From NCBI RefSeq assembly GCF_000002995.4, contig NW_025062478.1:5618001-5682000 (forward strand): a stretch of DNA of 64,000 nt, given 5' to 3'. This document shows, one piece after another, positions 39,701 to 48,582 of this stretch. Position numbers and translations under genes: made by a program. Under the pieces are notes generated by a model that saw only the letters and a list, made by a program, of their open reading frames with translations, ran no database searches and was not told the DNA's origin. This DNA comes from Brugia malayi (lineage: Eukaryota > Nematoda > Chromadorea > Rhabditida > Onchocercidae). How positions within the stretch are numbered: the first letter of the stretch is position 1; every line of letters starts with the position of its first letter.

Positions 39701-42371
39701 TCCTCTTTGATTACTGACATTAGCTTAATTAATTGTTAATAAATCAATTAGTCTACCGATTCTTGTTTCGTAATTTTTACTGATACACCGTTTTCACGAT
39801 TATTTATAGCCGTGACTTTTTTCAATGTATGATTGATTATTTTCTGAAACAATAAACATTAAATGAATAGTGCTTCATAAATTTTTGAGAAAGAACCGTA
39901 AAACTTCGCCTTAAAAATGAATAAAAAGGGTAAATAAAATTAATGAAACTAAAGTTTTTGTAGTTATTTTTTTTTGTTTCTTAAGCATGGTTGTTTTTTT
40001 AAAAAGTTATGAGAAAAGATTGTTCATGAAATCTGATGAAATTGAAGTCAGATTTAATGAAGCTTAATGAATACACGAAATATTTTTCGACTTGAACTTA
40101 AGCTATCATATTTGAAATTAGAAATGAAAGATTAAAACAATGTAAAAAACCACACTTACGTCACTAAAATTATTATTGTCATTGTAGGCCAAGATTGTAA
40201 GTCCGTTATCATTATTATTACTAATAATGTTTTCTATCTGTGGTAATAGGGATGATTCGATACGAATCCCAAACTTGCTTCCAGAAACGCTTAAGTAAGT
40301 TAGGCGTGATTGTTCCGCTACATCTGCTGAAAATCAGATTACATTTTTCATTTCAGTATCAAATCATTTAATTCTGAAATTCTAGAAGTAACGTGGTAAA
40401 GTTTAAAAAAGTTAAAAATTTGGCTTGTTTTTGGATGTTCTTTTTAAACTTTTGTATGTTCTTTTTTGCTGCGCAAAATAAATTACTCACCATTAGCAAA
40501 TGTAATGCATAAGCCATTCCAAGTACCATTCATTTCATGCAATATAACAGGGTCATATTTGGTACCAGCGATTTGCAAAACACCTGAGGTCATTAATTAT
40601 TTGTGTCACAAGTATTAGTTTCACCAAGTAAGGAAGAACTTCGAGAAATGAAGAATTAATAACAATCTTACCGTGCGCAATGATGCCAGTATTTTGAGAA
40701 AAAGTAATATCTGTTCCAGCATGTATTTTGAGAATTTGTTCAGCGTGGACAGTAACGTTTTTTGAAATACGATAAGGTGAATTTTTCGGGGTGAATTCAA
40801 GGACCTTCTCGAAATTAATACTTCGTCTCATTCTCCTGCGTTTCTCCAGCACCAAAAATCGTTGATTACGATGTTTTCTTTGTTTATGCAGTTTTCTTCC
40901 GTTCAAAGACATACATTTGTTGTAAGTTTTTCTAAAATTTATAGTTTTAAAAATGAATTCTCATTCTGATTCTAAATTAATTCTGAATCTTTCGTCATAC
41001 CAAATTCCTATCCTCAAATATAATTGGCGCTTAATCTCAAAATTAATCGACAGTTGATGTGTTGAATTGATATAAAAAATTAACGTCATATAAGCTCTTT
41101 GCAAGTCGGTTTGCCCGCATGGTTGTGTGTCAACGTCAACAATACTGATAGGCTTATGAGCTACCACTGCAAAAACTGTTGCATAAATAGGAGAATGAAG
41201 TGTGAAATTGCCACCACTATTACTATAATGTAGTAAATACCATACTGAATCATTTTCACATATCTTGTAGATTAGTTCTCTGAAATCGATCAAGCATGAA
41301 TGAATAAGAAAGATAGTGAATTATTATGGTAATATGATCACTTTACCGGCAATTTATTAAATTATTTTATCGAATTATTCTTTTGTTTTTATTAATTTAT
41401 TAAATTATTTTTTTGAAACTTTGAATTCTAAAAAAAAAAAAAAAACTAACATTTCCTCAGCGCCAGTTAAAGGAGTTATACTATCAATAATCAATGAAGT
41501 GATACAATGCAATTTTGGAAAAATTAATTGAATATAACTGCCTAAGAAAGGCTCCCCTGAAAATGAAATATTTTGAATAAAGTAAAAATCCTGTTACAAT
41601 TTAATAAACTAAATTAAAAGAAGATTAGTTGAGTTTCATTCTAATTTAAATAAATCCACTTCGAGATTAAGAGTATTTGATGTCTTTATAGTCTAATCCT
41701 TCATAGTTTGTTCTAAAATATGAGTGAAAAATTGTCGCATTTAAGCAGAAGCGAATTTAATATTCAAGTCGTCTTAATCTAAAACAACACTTTAGATAAA
41801 AAAAAAAAAAAGAAAAGAAATTTTGAGGTGTGTTTTTTAGAATTTCACAGTTGCTTACTATCTTCAACATGAATCATGTGACGACCACTTTCTACTCGTA
41901 CGATTGCTTCACTGCACGATTGCCTTACTGTAAAGAATTTCTGGCAATTTATTTTAAAATTTTGGGAAAATGAAAAAAAGGGGAATAAAACCTAGCATAT
42001 TTAATTGATTTAAACAATTGCATTCTAAATTTGAATTGGTGTGTATGTTAAGAACATTATAAGAAAAAAGACCAAAATTGATTGCTATATTCCAATAAAT
42101 ATAACAATTTATTGGATAATTTCGGTAACTCTAAGCTTCTCCATTTAAGTACTGCATTTAGGGTCTCAAAATTCAAAAACCTATAAAAATTTTCATACCA
42201 ACTTTATATAAAATATTTTGAATGAAGTAAAAATTGTGTTGTAATTTAATAAATTGAATTGAATGATTTAAAGGCTAAAAAAAAACCAATCAGTTAGGAA
42301 TATAATTTCTTGAAAAGCTTACCAATCAATAATCCGAAAATGATCGTTGAACAAAAAAACATTTTCATCAT
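19571..42371 (-). CDS. giant secreted beta-helix/EGF/cadherin-like matrix protein
   Basis: About 50 minus-strand exons run from a signal-peptide exon (42323-42371) to a stop codon at 19571-19573. Nearly every junction is supported by splice signals and a continuous reading phase. The predicted product is about 3,300-3,400 residues. Order: signal peptide; Cys-containing N-domain; two tandem parallel beta-helix modules carrying INNYWG-type motifs; about seven tenascin-like EGF modules; an IPT/TIG-like domain; Ig-like domains; a long unrecognised region; one cadherin-like repeat; and a Ser/Thr-rich tail without an evident membrane segment. The N-terminal half resembles the beta-helix modules of Drosophila Bark beetle, but no C-type lectin or SRCR domain was seen. 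I expect an extracellular or apical-matrix/junction role by inference only. Two junctions (34546-35496 and about 20080-20340) are unresolved, so a split into two genes is possible. The parts are listed below. Confidence 0.75.
20336..21617 (-). CDS. giant matrix protein exons 49-50: cadherin-like repeat and Ser/Thr-rich region
   Basis: Exon 49 is 21350-21617. Exon 50 starts at 21130 and stays open to 20283, probably ending at a donor around 20336-20350. A cadherin repeat spans the junction: FEFPIYNVPLVTENWP, then GDEIARIQA, then YFSINPKTGVINL and finally VRATDDHGRSE. This matches the A-strand, the D-G-x-INPxTG element and the final V.A.D strand of the family, although the usual DxNDNxP linker is degenerate. 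Downstream the sequence becomes rich in Ser and Thr (SSTLSSTTAK, TTTTSGVTTERD), suggesting an O-glycosylated mucin-like stalk. Confidence 0.7.
21838..21921. repeat. AATATATAAAACAA minisatellite in an intron
   Basis: Several imperfect copies of an (A)CAATATATAAAACAAAATA unit stand in tandem in the intron between exons 48 and 49 of the matrix gene. Confidence 0.75.
22158..27984 (-). CDS. giant matrix protein exons 34-48: long middle region of unknown fold
   Basis: Exons: 27896-27984, 27652-27762, 27267-27437, 26974-27196, 26517-26760, 26224-26329, 25790-25960, 25226-25355, 24912-25075, 24592-24801, 24144-24374, 23579-23775, 22980-23196, 22594-22761 and 22158-22382. Reading phase is continuous across all fifteen. 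Exons 37-39 are Cys-rich (YCNCAIKMKKRCHK, STCGSAWKY, IAECHTAGV, ACVSLLDNHC). Exons 40-43 contain amphipathic stretches and another Cys pair (DDICACAYSL). Exons 44-47 return to beta-rich sequence (LKIYYFISN, NIKVEEIRI). I do not recognise a named domain. The junction 22980 to 22761 needs a CAG|GC donor. Exon 48 ends at CCG|GTAAAT, the only donor that gives the phase required by exon 49. Confidence 0.65.
28182..31003 (-). CDS. giant matrix protein exons 26-33: Ig-like extracellular region
   Basis: Exons: 30905-31003, 30279-30539, 29941-30099, 29544-29774, 29261-29388, 29015-29114, 28582-28848 and 28182-28356. Exons 26-27 encode a putative Ig domain: an AVEGEPYTVKIPIQ strand, then WAQPIGRVQPYTINVT, and a SWNLTVKP ending like cadherin-associated 'He_PIG' domains. 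Exon 28 looks like a carboxypeptidase-regulatory type beta-sandwich (TTSRADGHFNFDYYPF). Exons 29-30 look like another beta-sandwich with paired Cys. The short exon 31 (QQIEVDRKRSIFVSYPPEI) was found by phase: without it exons 30 and 32 do not join. Domain names are tentative; the extracellular beta-rich nature is clear. Confidence 0.65.
31324..31764 (-). CDS. giant matrix protein exons 24-25: IPT/TIG-like end and EGF module
   Basis: Exons: 31590-31764 and 31324-31431. Exon 24 completes an Ig-like fold started in exon 23: GENILVYGNDLP, then a Cys in RYTCLYG, then VRCTIPDLALPGRY. This follows the IPT/TIG plan in which a strand named 'V.G.' is followed by two Cys and a final CxxP strand. Exon 25 is a single EGF module (ECNQAECKGYC, CVCPTGRDGTFC). 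Phases agree on both sides. Confidence 0.7.
32716..34545 (-). CDS. giant matrix protein exons 20-23: EGF repeats
   Basis: Exons: 34456-34545, 34101-34340, 33476-33764 and 32716-32874. They encode about six EGF modules with the spacing C..NCSxxGxC..xxCxCxxGxxGxxC, closest to tenascin-type EGF (for example NCSRNGYC, NCTGHGTC, NCSGSGTC, CESGWAGPFC). The first follows a dibasic GRKRAAQDC, a possible processing point. No Ca-binding DxxE consensus is evident. Exon 23 then enters a beta-rich segment (PAVLYVLPTAAG, ENILVYGNDLP) that begins the next domain. Confidence 0.85.
34546..35496 (-). other. long intron or gene boundary in the matrix gene
   Basis: About 950 bp with no convincing exon separates the beta-helix half from the EGF half. 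A possible mini-exon (acceptor TTTACAG, then about 26 nt, then GTTAGA near 34727-34752) has the wrong length for the phases on either side. No start codon with a signal peptide and no clear poly(A) signal was found, so I favour one gene with an incompletely read junction. Confidence 0.5.
34905..35030. repeat. (AT)n microsatellite with duplicated flanks
   Basis: A long AT run at about 34939-34987 is bounded by two copies of ATATATCAGAAAAATCCCG, followed by a short palindromic tail. It lies in the unresolved intron between the beta-helix and EGF parts of the matrix gene. Confidence 0.8.
35497..38103 (-). CDS. giant matrix protein exons 13-19: second parallel beta-helix module
   Basis: Exons: 37704-38103, 37447-37536, 36867-37101, 36496-36577, 36170-36376, 35897-36088 and 35497-35811 (start 35808 is equally possible). 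The module repeats the plan of the first one: a strand pattern ending GIIVFG, then VLHLLGQQDHPILL and GHAPWLGIILNQG, followed by beta-helix turns such as SSSNISIQN, VDPAGKIILQN and KNHFSKNDN. The introns inside the GIIxxG|V element fall at the same codon and phase as in the first module, which supports tandem duplication. Splicing after exon 19 is not settled: the donor TCT|GTAAGT is in phase 0 while the next EGF exon expects phase 1 from its best acceptor. Confidence 0.7.
36727..36779. repeat. (AT)n microsatellite in an intron
   Basis: About 26 uninterrupted AT dinucleotides lie in the intron between exons 15 and 16 of the matrix gene. Apparent YIYIYI translations across it are artefacts. 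Confidence 0.9.
38264..40835 (-). CDS. giant matrix protein exons 5-12: first parallel beta-helix module
   Basis: Exons: 40672-40835, 40491-40583, 40160-40326, 39757-39843, 39319-39614, 38910-39193, 38549-38757 and 38264-38356, all phase-consistent. The module opens with a basic RMRR motif, then a strand pattern with TGIIAHG followed by VLQIAGTKYDPVIL. It continues through Asn-rich turns (NNNDNG, NNRENG, NNENG, NGQHG) typical of right-handed beta-helix (PbH1) coils. It closes with INAINNYWGTA followed by a charged segment, as in Bark beetle-type proteins. The Asn ladders and many N-glycosylation sequons indicate an extracellular fold. The exon 9-10 boundary lies inside a tandem duplication that seems to have supplied the splice donor. 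Confidence 0.7.
39052..39350. repeat. 110-bp direct duplication spanning the exon 9/exon 10 boundary
   Basis: The block at about 39052-39165 (inside exon 10) recurs at about 39237-39350, where it covers the 3' end of exon 9 and the start of the next intron. Identity by eye is roughly 90%. Both copies encode FLLGxCRW. In the exonic copy the next codon is CGG; in the other the same place reads TGA and the sequence TTG|GTGAAG works as a 5' splice site. Confidence 0.85.
41001..42371 (-). CDS. giant matrix protein exons 1-4: signal peptide and N-terminal Cys domain
   Basis: Exons: 42323-42371, 41869-41928, 41451-41556 and 41001-41279. Exon 1 encodes two Met codons followed by a hydrophobic stretch (MFFCSTIIFGLLIG), a good signal peptide. 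Exons 2-4 encode about 150 residues with Cys at SCSEA, KLHCIT, KICEND and QPCGQ. The beta-strand-rich pattern suggests a CUB-like fold, which is a guess rather than a match. Exon 2 must end at a weak donor (CAT|GTTGAA): the stronger-looking GTAAGC 10 nt further on would bring a stop codon into frame. Exon 4 ends at TTTG|GTATGA. The furthest 5' non-coding part is not resolved; a TTTCCAG at about 42452-42458 could be the spliced-leader acceptor. Confidence 0.6.
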
Positions 42372-45300
42372 GAAAGCAAAATGTTAACCAATTTTTGAAA
42401 AATTTTTTTAGTAATGGAAAAAAGTGCAGAAAAATAACTACGAGGAGTAATCTGGAAATTGCGTAAATTCATGAATATTTATGTAATATATAATTTATAT
42501 AATTCGTTATAAACAAACTCATTTTTCTTTAAAAAAAAAAAAAAGATTAATTAGAAGTGAAGACTTTGTTGACAATCTAAAAAACTAATTGGGGAAATAG
42601 ATTTATAAATTATATTTCTTAAATAGAAAGATTTCCTTTTAATAAATCATCTTTTTACAGCAGCTAAAAGATTGTTTTTTATATTCTAAATGCATCCTCA
42701 AATTATCAATTCATATCAATTTTGAATATTTCCACTTTTTCCCCGAATTTAAATCTTTCAGGACTATTGCAGTTTTTGGAAAACGTATAATTTTATTATT
42801 ATTCAAAAGTACAAAATTTTCTTTCGAAAAAAATTAAAAATATTTCTCATAAATGAAGAAAAAGAAAACAAAATGAATGGATTAAAAAAAAAAATTTTCT
42901 TAATTATTGGTAGTTAAAAAATGAAAACTGAAACCTTTTGAAGAGATAACCAGAAAAATGGCTCACAGTAAATTACTTTTATGCTTGTGCTAAAATAGTT
43001 TGTGTCAGTTTGAGCAAAAAAGAAATATTTGAAAAAAAAAAAAAAAAAAACATGTATATCTCTCTTGCAATAGTGAACAAAGCGGAAAAATTGCGCTGTT
43101 TGTTTGTTTTTTGTTTTTTTTTTACTTAAATATATATCATAACTTTCGGATTACATTTTAAAAGTATTGTCTTCCATAGAAAGAGGCGAGAATGTTTCCA
43201 ACTGCATTCTAAATATTCTTGTTTCGATCTAAGTTGAGTTCTTATTTAGATTCCCTTGATAAGTTACCAAGAAAAAAATCTCACATGTAATTATTTCAAT
43301 GAAAAGGAATATTCATATTAAAACTTCAAAAATGTTTCTGTATTTATGTATTTCAGAAACATGTTTGAATTCCAAAAACTGCGTAATTATAAGATTTGCA
43401 AGGATGTGCAAAATGATCGTAAATTTTTTTCGAAGCAGCTGGAAATCTTTTGAATTTACACTGCAGAATAATTAAATTTCTGCAGTGAAGAAGTGTATGC
43501 ATTCATCGAATAGTACTATGATATGCGGAAGCATTTTTTAAATAAACTCTCAGTGAATACTTCCTCAATTGCAATGCAAAAAATAAAACTTTGGGTTGAA
43601 ATGAACTTGTTTAATTCTAATTTGGCCTTTTTCACTCGTAAAACATACAAATATTTGTGTATTAAAGCTTAAGTGTTAAAGATTAAATAAAATTGTCAAA
43701 AATTTGTTCAACTTCACGATTTCATGAGAAATGAGTTCATTTAAATGGTGCAATAAGGAAAAGATAATGCATAAAGCAGCACGACGCGTAACCAAGGCGA
43801 CCTGAATTTAAATGTATTTCCAGGTATCTCTCTAGCCAATAAGTCCTTTCCAGTTTTAAGCAAGATTGATTAGTTTAAAAGCTAAAATTGGTCCTCTTCT
43901 CTAGAAGCATATAAAAAGATTGGGAAATATTGAAATTCGAGAATGAATAAAAAGCATTTCAGGAAATTAATCAAGCAGAAATACGTAATTACCTTATCCG
44001 TAAATGTAAAATAAACCGCAGTAATACCACGAATGGCAAAAGATCGTTTTTTAGTGACAGAGATAAGCAGATGGCTAAGGGCATTATTTAATTGTTATTA
44101 TTTCTGACAATTTTTTCAACTTTACACTCATTCAGTTTTAATTGTTTATTTCTCTATTAAAAAAAACATAGTTAATAGTTGAACATTTATGAAGAATTGT
44201 ACGCTTTCTCGGATCGCTTTAGTTAGAAAGTAGTAAAACGTTGCCTTTGAAAATAATAAGTAGCACTTCGAGAAGGAAGAATAACAATTGAGAGAAGCCA
44301 AAACTAGTCCGAACTAGGCTGGGGATTCGGACTAGAAAGGATTGGAATGAGGCACGTCTTTGCTCTGTTGCATTCTTAATAAATTATGCTTATGAATGGA
44401 GCAACTTTTAGCTTCGTCGAATGCTTTGCTCTTCATTCGTCTCTCCTTTTTGTTATTCTTAGCAAGCAAGCTTTAGAGCTCTGCAATAACAAACTGCTTT
44501 AAATTAGATTTATATGATCTCAAGGACAAATAGGCCTAGTTTGCGTCTGTCTCATAAACTGCATTGGCTGAGTGCAGGATGTATAGTCTTTCCGGACAAT
44601 TATGCGAGCAATAATACAATAATTTGAAGTACCTGAAGGATTATATGAATTTACCCTCATGTACTTGGCTTTGTAATAACCGAAGTTTTCATGATTTGAT
44701 GAGAAAGAACTAATCGACAAGCAATGAATAAAATAACACTGGTAAAAAAGACTTAGTGATGATGAAGGAGTAAATAAAGTTTTGAAAAGGATATGCAACA
44801 AACTTGAATTTTTTTTTATTAAAAGGAATACTGGAGTAATAGTGCAGGAGGATTGATTAATTTATATCTTAGTAACTGGTGTTTTGCAGAGAAAGAAGTG
44901 AATCTGAATATTCAAATCCGGAGAATTACTTTCTCAATTTTAAGGAAAATTTATTAAATGAGATGATTTCCGAATCAAGATATATTTGGTGGAAGAAGAA
45001 AATTCAAACATTGAGGTCGAATGGCTTCTTAAATGCTTTCAACTTATTTATTAAAAAGTGAAATCTAACATTTACTGAAATAAATTAAATTTTTTCAGGT
45101 GTAATAATTATTTATTATATCTATCGAATTATCAAGACAACCAAACATTTTAAAGGTTGGAAATTTTATAGGGGAATTAAATAAATTCTTTGGAAAAGAT
45201 AATTTTACCTGTAGCTTAGAAATAAAATTATTATGATAATAACTTTATTTGTGTTTTTTTTTTTCCAGAAATAAAAATATCAGCAACTAATGGCTCAAGT

Positions 45301-46147
45301 TCTCGAAGTTAAATCCTCAAAATTAAAAAATATATGACAAACTACAAAACATTAGCTGCTTTCTTTGATATTTACCTAATCATAAGATGACATTTGTGAT
45401 TATATTATTTACATATTTCATTACTACAATTATTTCTAGATTTGAAAAACTTAACAGTCAGACTGTCCATACATGAACTTAAATGTTTCAATATTTGAAA
45501 TCCAAATTTAATAAGGACAATCTAAATATGGACATCATCGATTGAACTCCATCCTGTCTTTGGCAGTATAGGTTTCTCAATTCGAGAATAAAAAAGCCGA
45601 ATTCCACTAGTGGCCAAAATATCCTAGTTGATATGCAATCGGTTGAATTATCGAATTTCACATCAGATATTAGTGTTGCAAGCTATTAAAATTTCCAATA
45701 ATTTAATTCTGGCAATGATTACCGATTGTCGATTACTGATTAATTCATCTCTTGAAGTTTGCAGGATTAAACATTCGTAAAAAGGATAGAGAATAGGCTA
45801 CGAATTTTTCTATACAATAATTTAAGGATTAATGGTTGATATTTCAATTCCAGAAATTCGACTTATTCTAGACGAATAATTCGTTTTATCGCATGGAGAG
45901 CATATTATTTATTTTCAGTTTTTCTTTTGAAAATATGAGAACATAATAGTAACATTTATCTTAGGTACCGTTAGCCAAAATAGGGTTTTTTTTTCTTTTG
46001 AAAACGCGAATTCATATATGATTGAATTTTCATTTGTTTAAAATATGCTAATCAACGTATAGCTAGCTTTATGCGTTGACTAAAGTAATTATAATAGGAT
46101 AAACAAATAAAAGATGAATGGAACAAGAATAGAAATTTTTTTTTCAG
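42372..46147. promoter_or_regulatory. intergenic region between divergent matrix and CTF8 genes
   Basis: About 3.7 kb lies between the first exon of the matrix gene (minus) and the first certain CTF8 exon (plus). No confident exon was read. A TTTTTCCAG acceptor at about 45259-45267, followed by a short open stretch with an ATG (45289), could be the missing 5' exon of CTF8, but its phase does not join. The sequence contains long A and T runs (about 42530, 43030 and 43110) and no recognised repeat family. Confidence 0.4.
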
Positions 46148-46612
46148 AAATGGCATCGCAGAACAGGCAATGATTGAATTACAGGGGACCTTAGAGTCAG
46201 CTGGTATACTTGCAAGACAACGAATTGGTAGCTTAAAATGGGAAAACAAAAAAATGTTCCTTTTTTTCAAATAAATGAGTTCAAGAGTATAAGTTACATT
46301 CAAAGTTGTATTAAATTCTATACTATCTCACTACCAGAATTTGTATCTTTGAAAAAAAAAAAAAGCTATAATGGGACATTTACACTCATGACTTAAACAC
46401 TTACAACTTAAGTAGAATAAAGTAAGCAATTGAATATTTTTCGTTTCCAGGCTTTACTTCATATTGGCCATCACATTATTGAAGGGAAAGAAGTGAAACT
46501 TCAAAAATCGCTGATTGTACTTGGACGAGATGCTGAAAACCAAGGAATTGCACAAATTGCTGCTGTGATTCGTAAAAAAGTTCAGTTCCGTGCTCGACCA
46601 ATGCGTGTGTGA
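46148..46612 (+). CDS. CTF8: Ctf8 subunit of the Ctf18-RFC clamp loader (5' end missing)
   Basis: Ctf8 is a small protein that, with Dcc1, joins Ctf18-RFC to load or unload PCNA and to support sister-chromatid cohesion. Exon 46148 to about 46255 begins after TTTTTCAG and encodes NGIAEQAMIELQGTLES, matching the AEWxLxELQGEIE element near the N-terminus of the family. Exon 46451-46612 begins after TTTCCAG and encodes ALLHIGHHIIEGKEVKL, the family signature IGHHxLxGKxxxLxKP, then ends in KKVQFRARPMRV and TGA. The two exons do not join in phase as written: the only donor (AAT|GTTCCT) follows a run of seven A and is one nucleotide short. The N-terminal exon with MVQI was not found. Confidence 0.8.
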
Positions 46613-47034
46613 TTGATTTGTCATGATTTTGTACCTAAATGTATATGTCTTTGCCTAGCAATTTCTTTACTTTATCTATAGCAATTTCAAGATATATTTC
46701 TCAAGAGATACAATTTCTCATAAATAATCGAACAGGTCCTATAAAGCGACAGTCATAACCTCAACTCGAAATTTTATGAGCTTTGGTTGCATCTCTCCAG
46801 CAGAGTATTTCAGTATGTCGGTTTACACATGTATTATATATATATATATATGCTTGCCATAACTTCCATAGCACACTTCTCATGGAGTCTGAGAGTTAGG
46901 TTATCAAATTTAGTTTGTACAGAGCATAAAGACCGAAATGGGATTATAATTTAGAAAGGGTATTCTCTGTTTGATGTTTTCTTGACTTTCTTCTATATTT
47001 GGTTTCTCTGCTGCACCAAACTTCCTCAGTATAT

Positions 47035-47040
47035 AATAAA
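47035..47040 (+). terminator. candidate poly(A) signal downstream of CTF8
   Basis: AATAAA lies about 420 nt after the CTF8 stop codon, the first canonical copy on the plus strand there. It is plausible but could be accidental in such AT-rich DNA. Confidence 0.35.
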
Positions 47041-47881
47041 GTGAAATCACACATAAATTTTTGCCTACCTTTTATACAGACTGTAAAAAAATCATACATA
47101 AAATATACTTTTTGAGACATTCGATTAAAAAATGTCTTTCAAAATATTCTTGTCGATGATAACGAAAATTGTTTCAAACTTAGACGGCAAGCATATTGTT
47201 AATTAACACATTTTTTGGCCGACTGGATCTCAACCCGCATACTATCCCAAAAAATATATAAACTTTATGTAGGAGAATGAGAGAATCCTATTTACGGAAA
47301 TACAACGCTTAATTTGGAAAGCCAGAACGAAAACAATAGATTAGGACTGCTTTGTTACAGTGATATCATTAACATATCATTACTGTTTTTAGAACGAAAT
47401 AAAATATGACATAGAAATTACAAAACCTGACAACATTTATATATTTTTTATAGTTAGTCTGCATATCTTCTGCTGCAAATAGAGCCACTACAGAAACTTA
47501 GTTCACCTTAGTAAGTTCGCTGCTAACTGTGATATTATTCGTGCTCGTCTCTTTAAATTTGCACTTCTATCTGTTCCCATATATGCTGGAAATGAATTAA
47601 ACCAATAAAAAAATTCAGTCTAAACTTGCAAAATGTCAGAGCATCGTATCATATTTCATCCAAGTGTTCTGATTAGGTAATTCAAATTAGTTTATGCAAC
47701 CTAACTTACTTGTCCCATTTGAAAGGAATAAGACGCTTCAAACCAAAGTGAGACGAATTTTTTAAGTTTTTTTTTTTAATAAATTTATGATCCTTATGTT
47801 ATAGTGCACAATATTCACCACGCACATTGCTAACTTTTTATATTTAGCAAATAATACCAACGCATTATTCGCCTGCTTTAC

Positions 47882-48393
47882 CTGTTAAAGATGTTTGTAA
47901 TCGATTTAAAACATGGCGGTAGCTACCAACAATGGTAGGATCCCTTACTTGTAATACCATTAACACATTTTCGATATACCTGCAAAAGTTTGGAAAAAAT
48001 CAAATAATAACTATGGAATTGGCAAATCAGTGCTGTTAAAAATATTAAAGCTCCAAAATCTTTTTTTTTTTGTTTCTGAAAAATTTGAAAAAAATAAAGA
48101 ATATAAATTGATATTGAAAATCAACGTATCATATAGCATTTGAAAAGGTTATTTTAAATTTCCTCCCTGAACAATGATTTTTTATCAAAAGCCCAGATGT
48201 TTTACAAATTTAACAGAACTATAAAATCCAACCTTAAAATTATCGGCAGTTTTTGATCGAACGTTCTGAATAACACTATTCATTTTAAGATCGAGAGAGG
48301 TTTGCATTGCTTCTACTGTTGATGTCCTGTTTTCATTGATCAAAGATTCTAGCTTCAGAAACAGTCTCTCATCACAAGACACGATATCTTCAC
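47882..48393 (-). pseudogene. two orphan exons, one resembling the EDC4 (Ge-1) C-terminus
   Basis: Exon A (48233-48393) follows a CTTAG acceptor and ends AAG|GTTGGA. It encodes a helical, coiled-coil-like stretch (ERLFLKLESLINENRTST, then LDLKMNSVIQNVRSKTA). Exon B (47882-47979) follows TTTTGCAG and ends G|GTAAAG. One frame reads YIENVLMVLQVRDPTIVGSY, then RHVLNRLQTSL, which parallels the human EDC4 C-terminal helix pair (YLEEAVMHLDHSDPIT...). EDC4 scaffolds mRNA decapping. The two exons do not join in phase. There is no room for the WD40 part of EDC4 between here and the BTBD7 gene, so this is either a remnant, a missed small gene, or a partial model with an unseen exon between. Confidence 0.4.
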
Positions 48394-48582
48394 CTAAGCA
48401 AAATCAAACAAATATTAATTGTGAGATGTTAGCCACAAAATAATTCAAAATATTTCTCATGAATCAACAGAACATTTTACCCAGATCACCTACATTCATC
48501 GCATTTTTCACCACCTAATCTTTTCCTTTTGGATGGGAAAAGTTGCTAGTATGGTCAACAAATGGGATTTGTTTAACCCTCT

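Noticed and set aside
40913..41001. In-frame TGA between matrix exons 4 and 5, considered as recoding or a pseudogene sign
   Set aside because: It arises only with the TTTTAG acceptor. The GCAG acceptor at about 40836 gives TGG and an open frame.
41859..41868. Apparent frameshift in exon 2 of the matrix gene
   Set aside because: Using the GTAAGC donor brings in a TGA and the wrong phase. The donor CAT|GTTGAA ten bases earlier gives the right phase with no stop, so no frameshift is needed.
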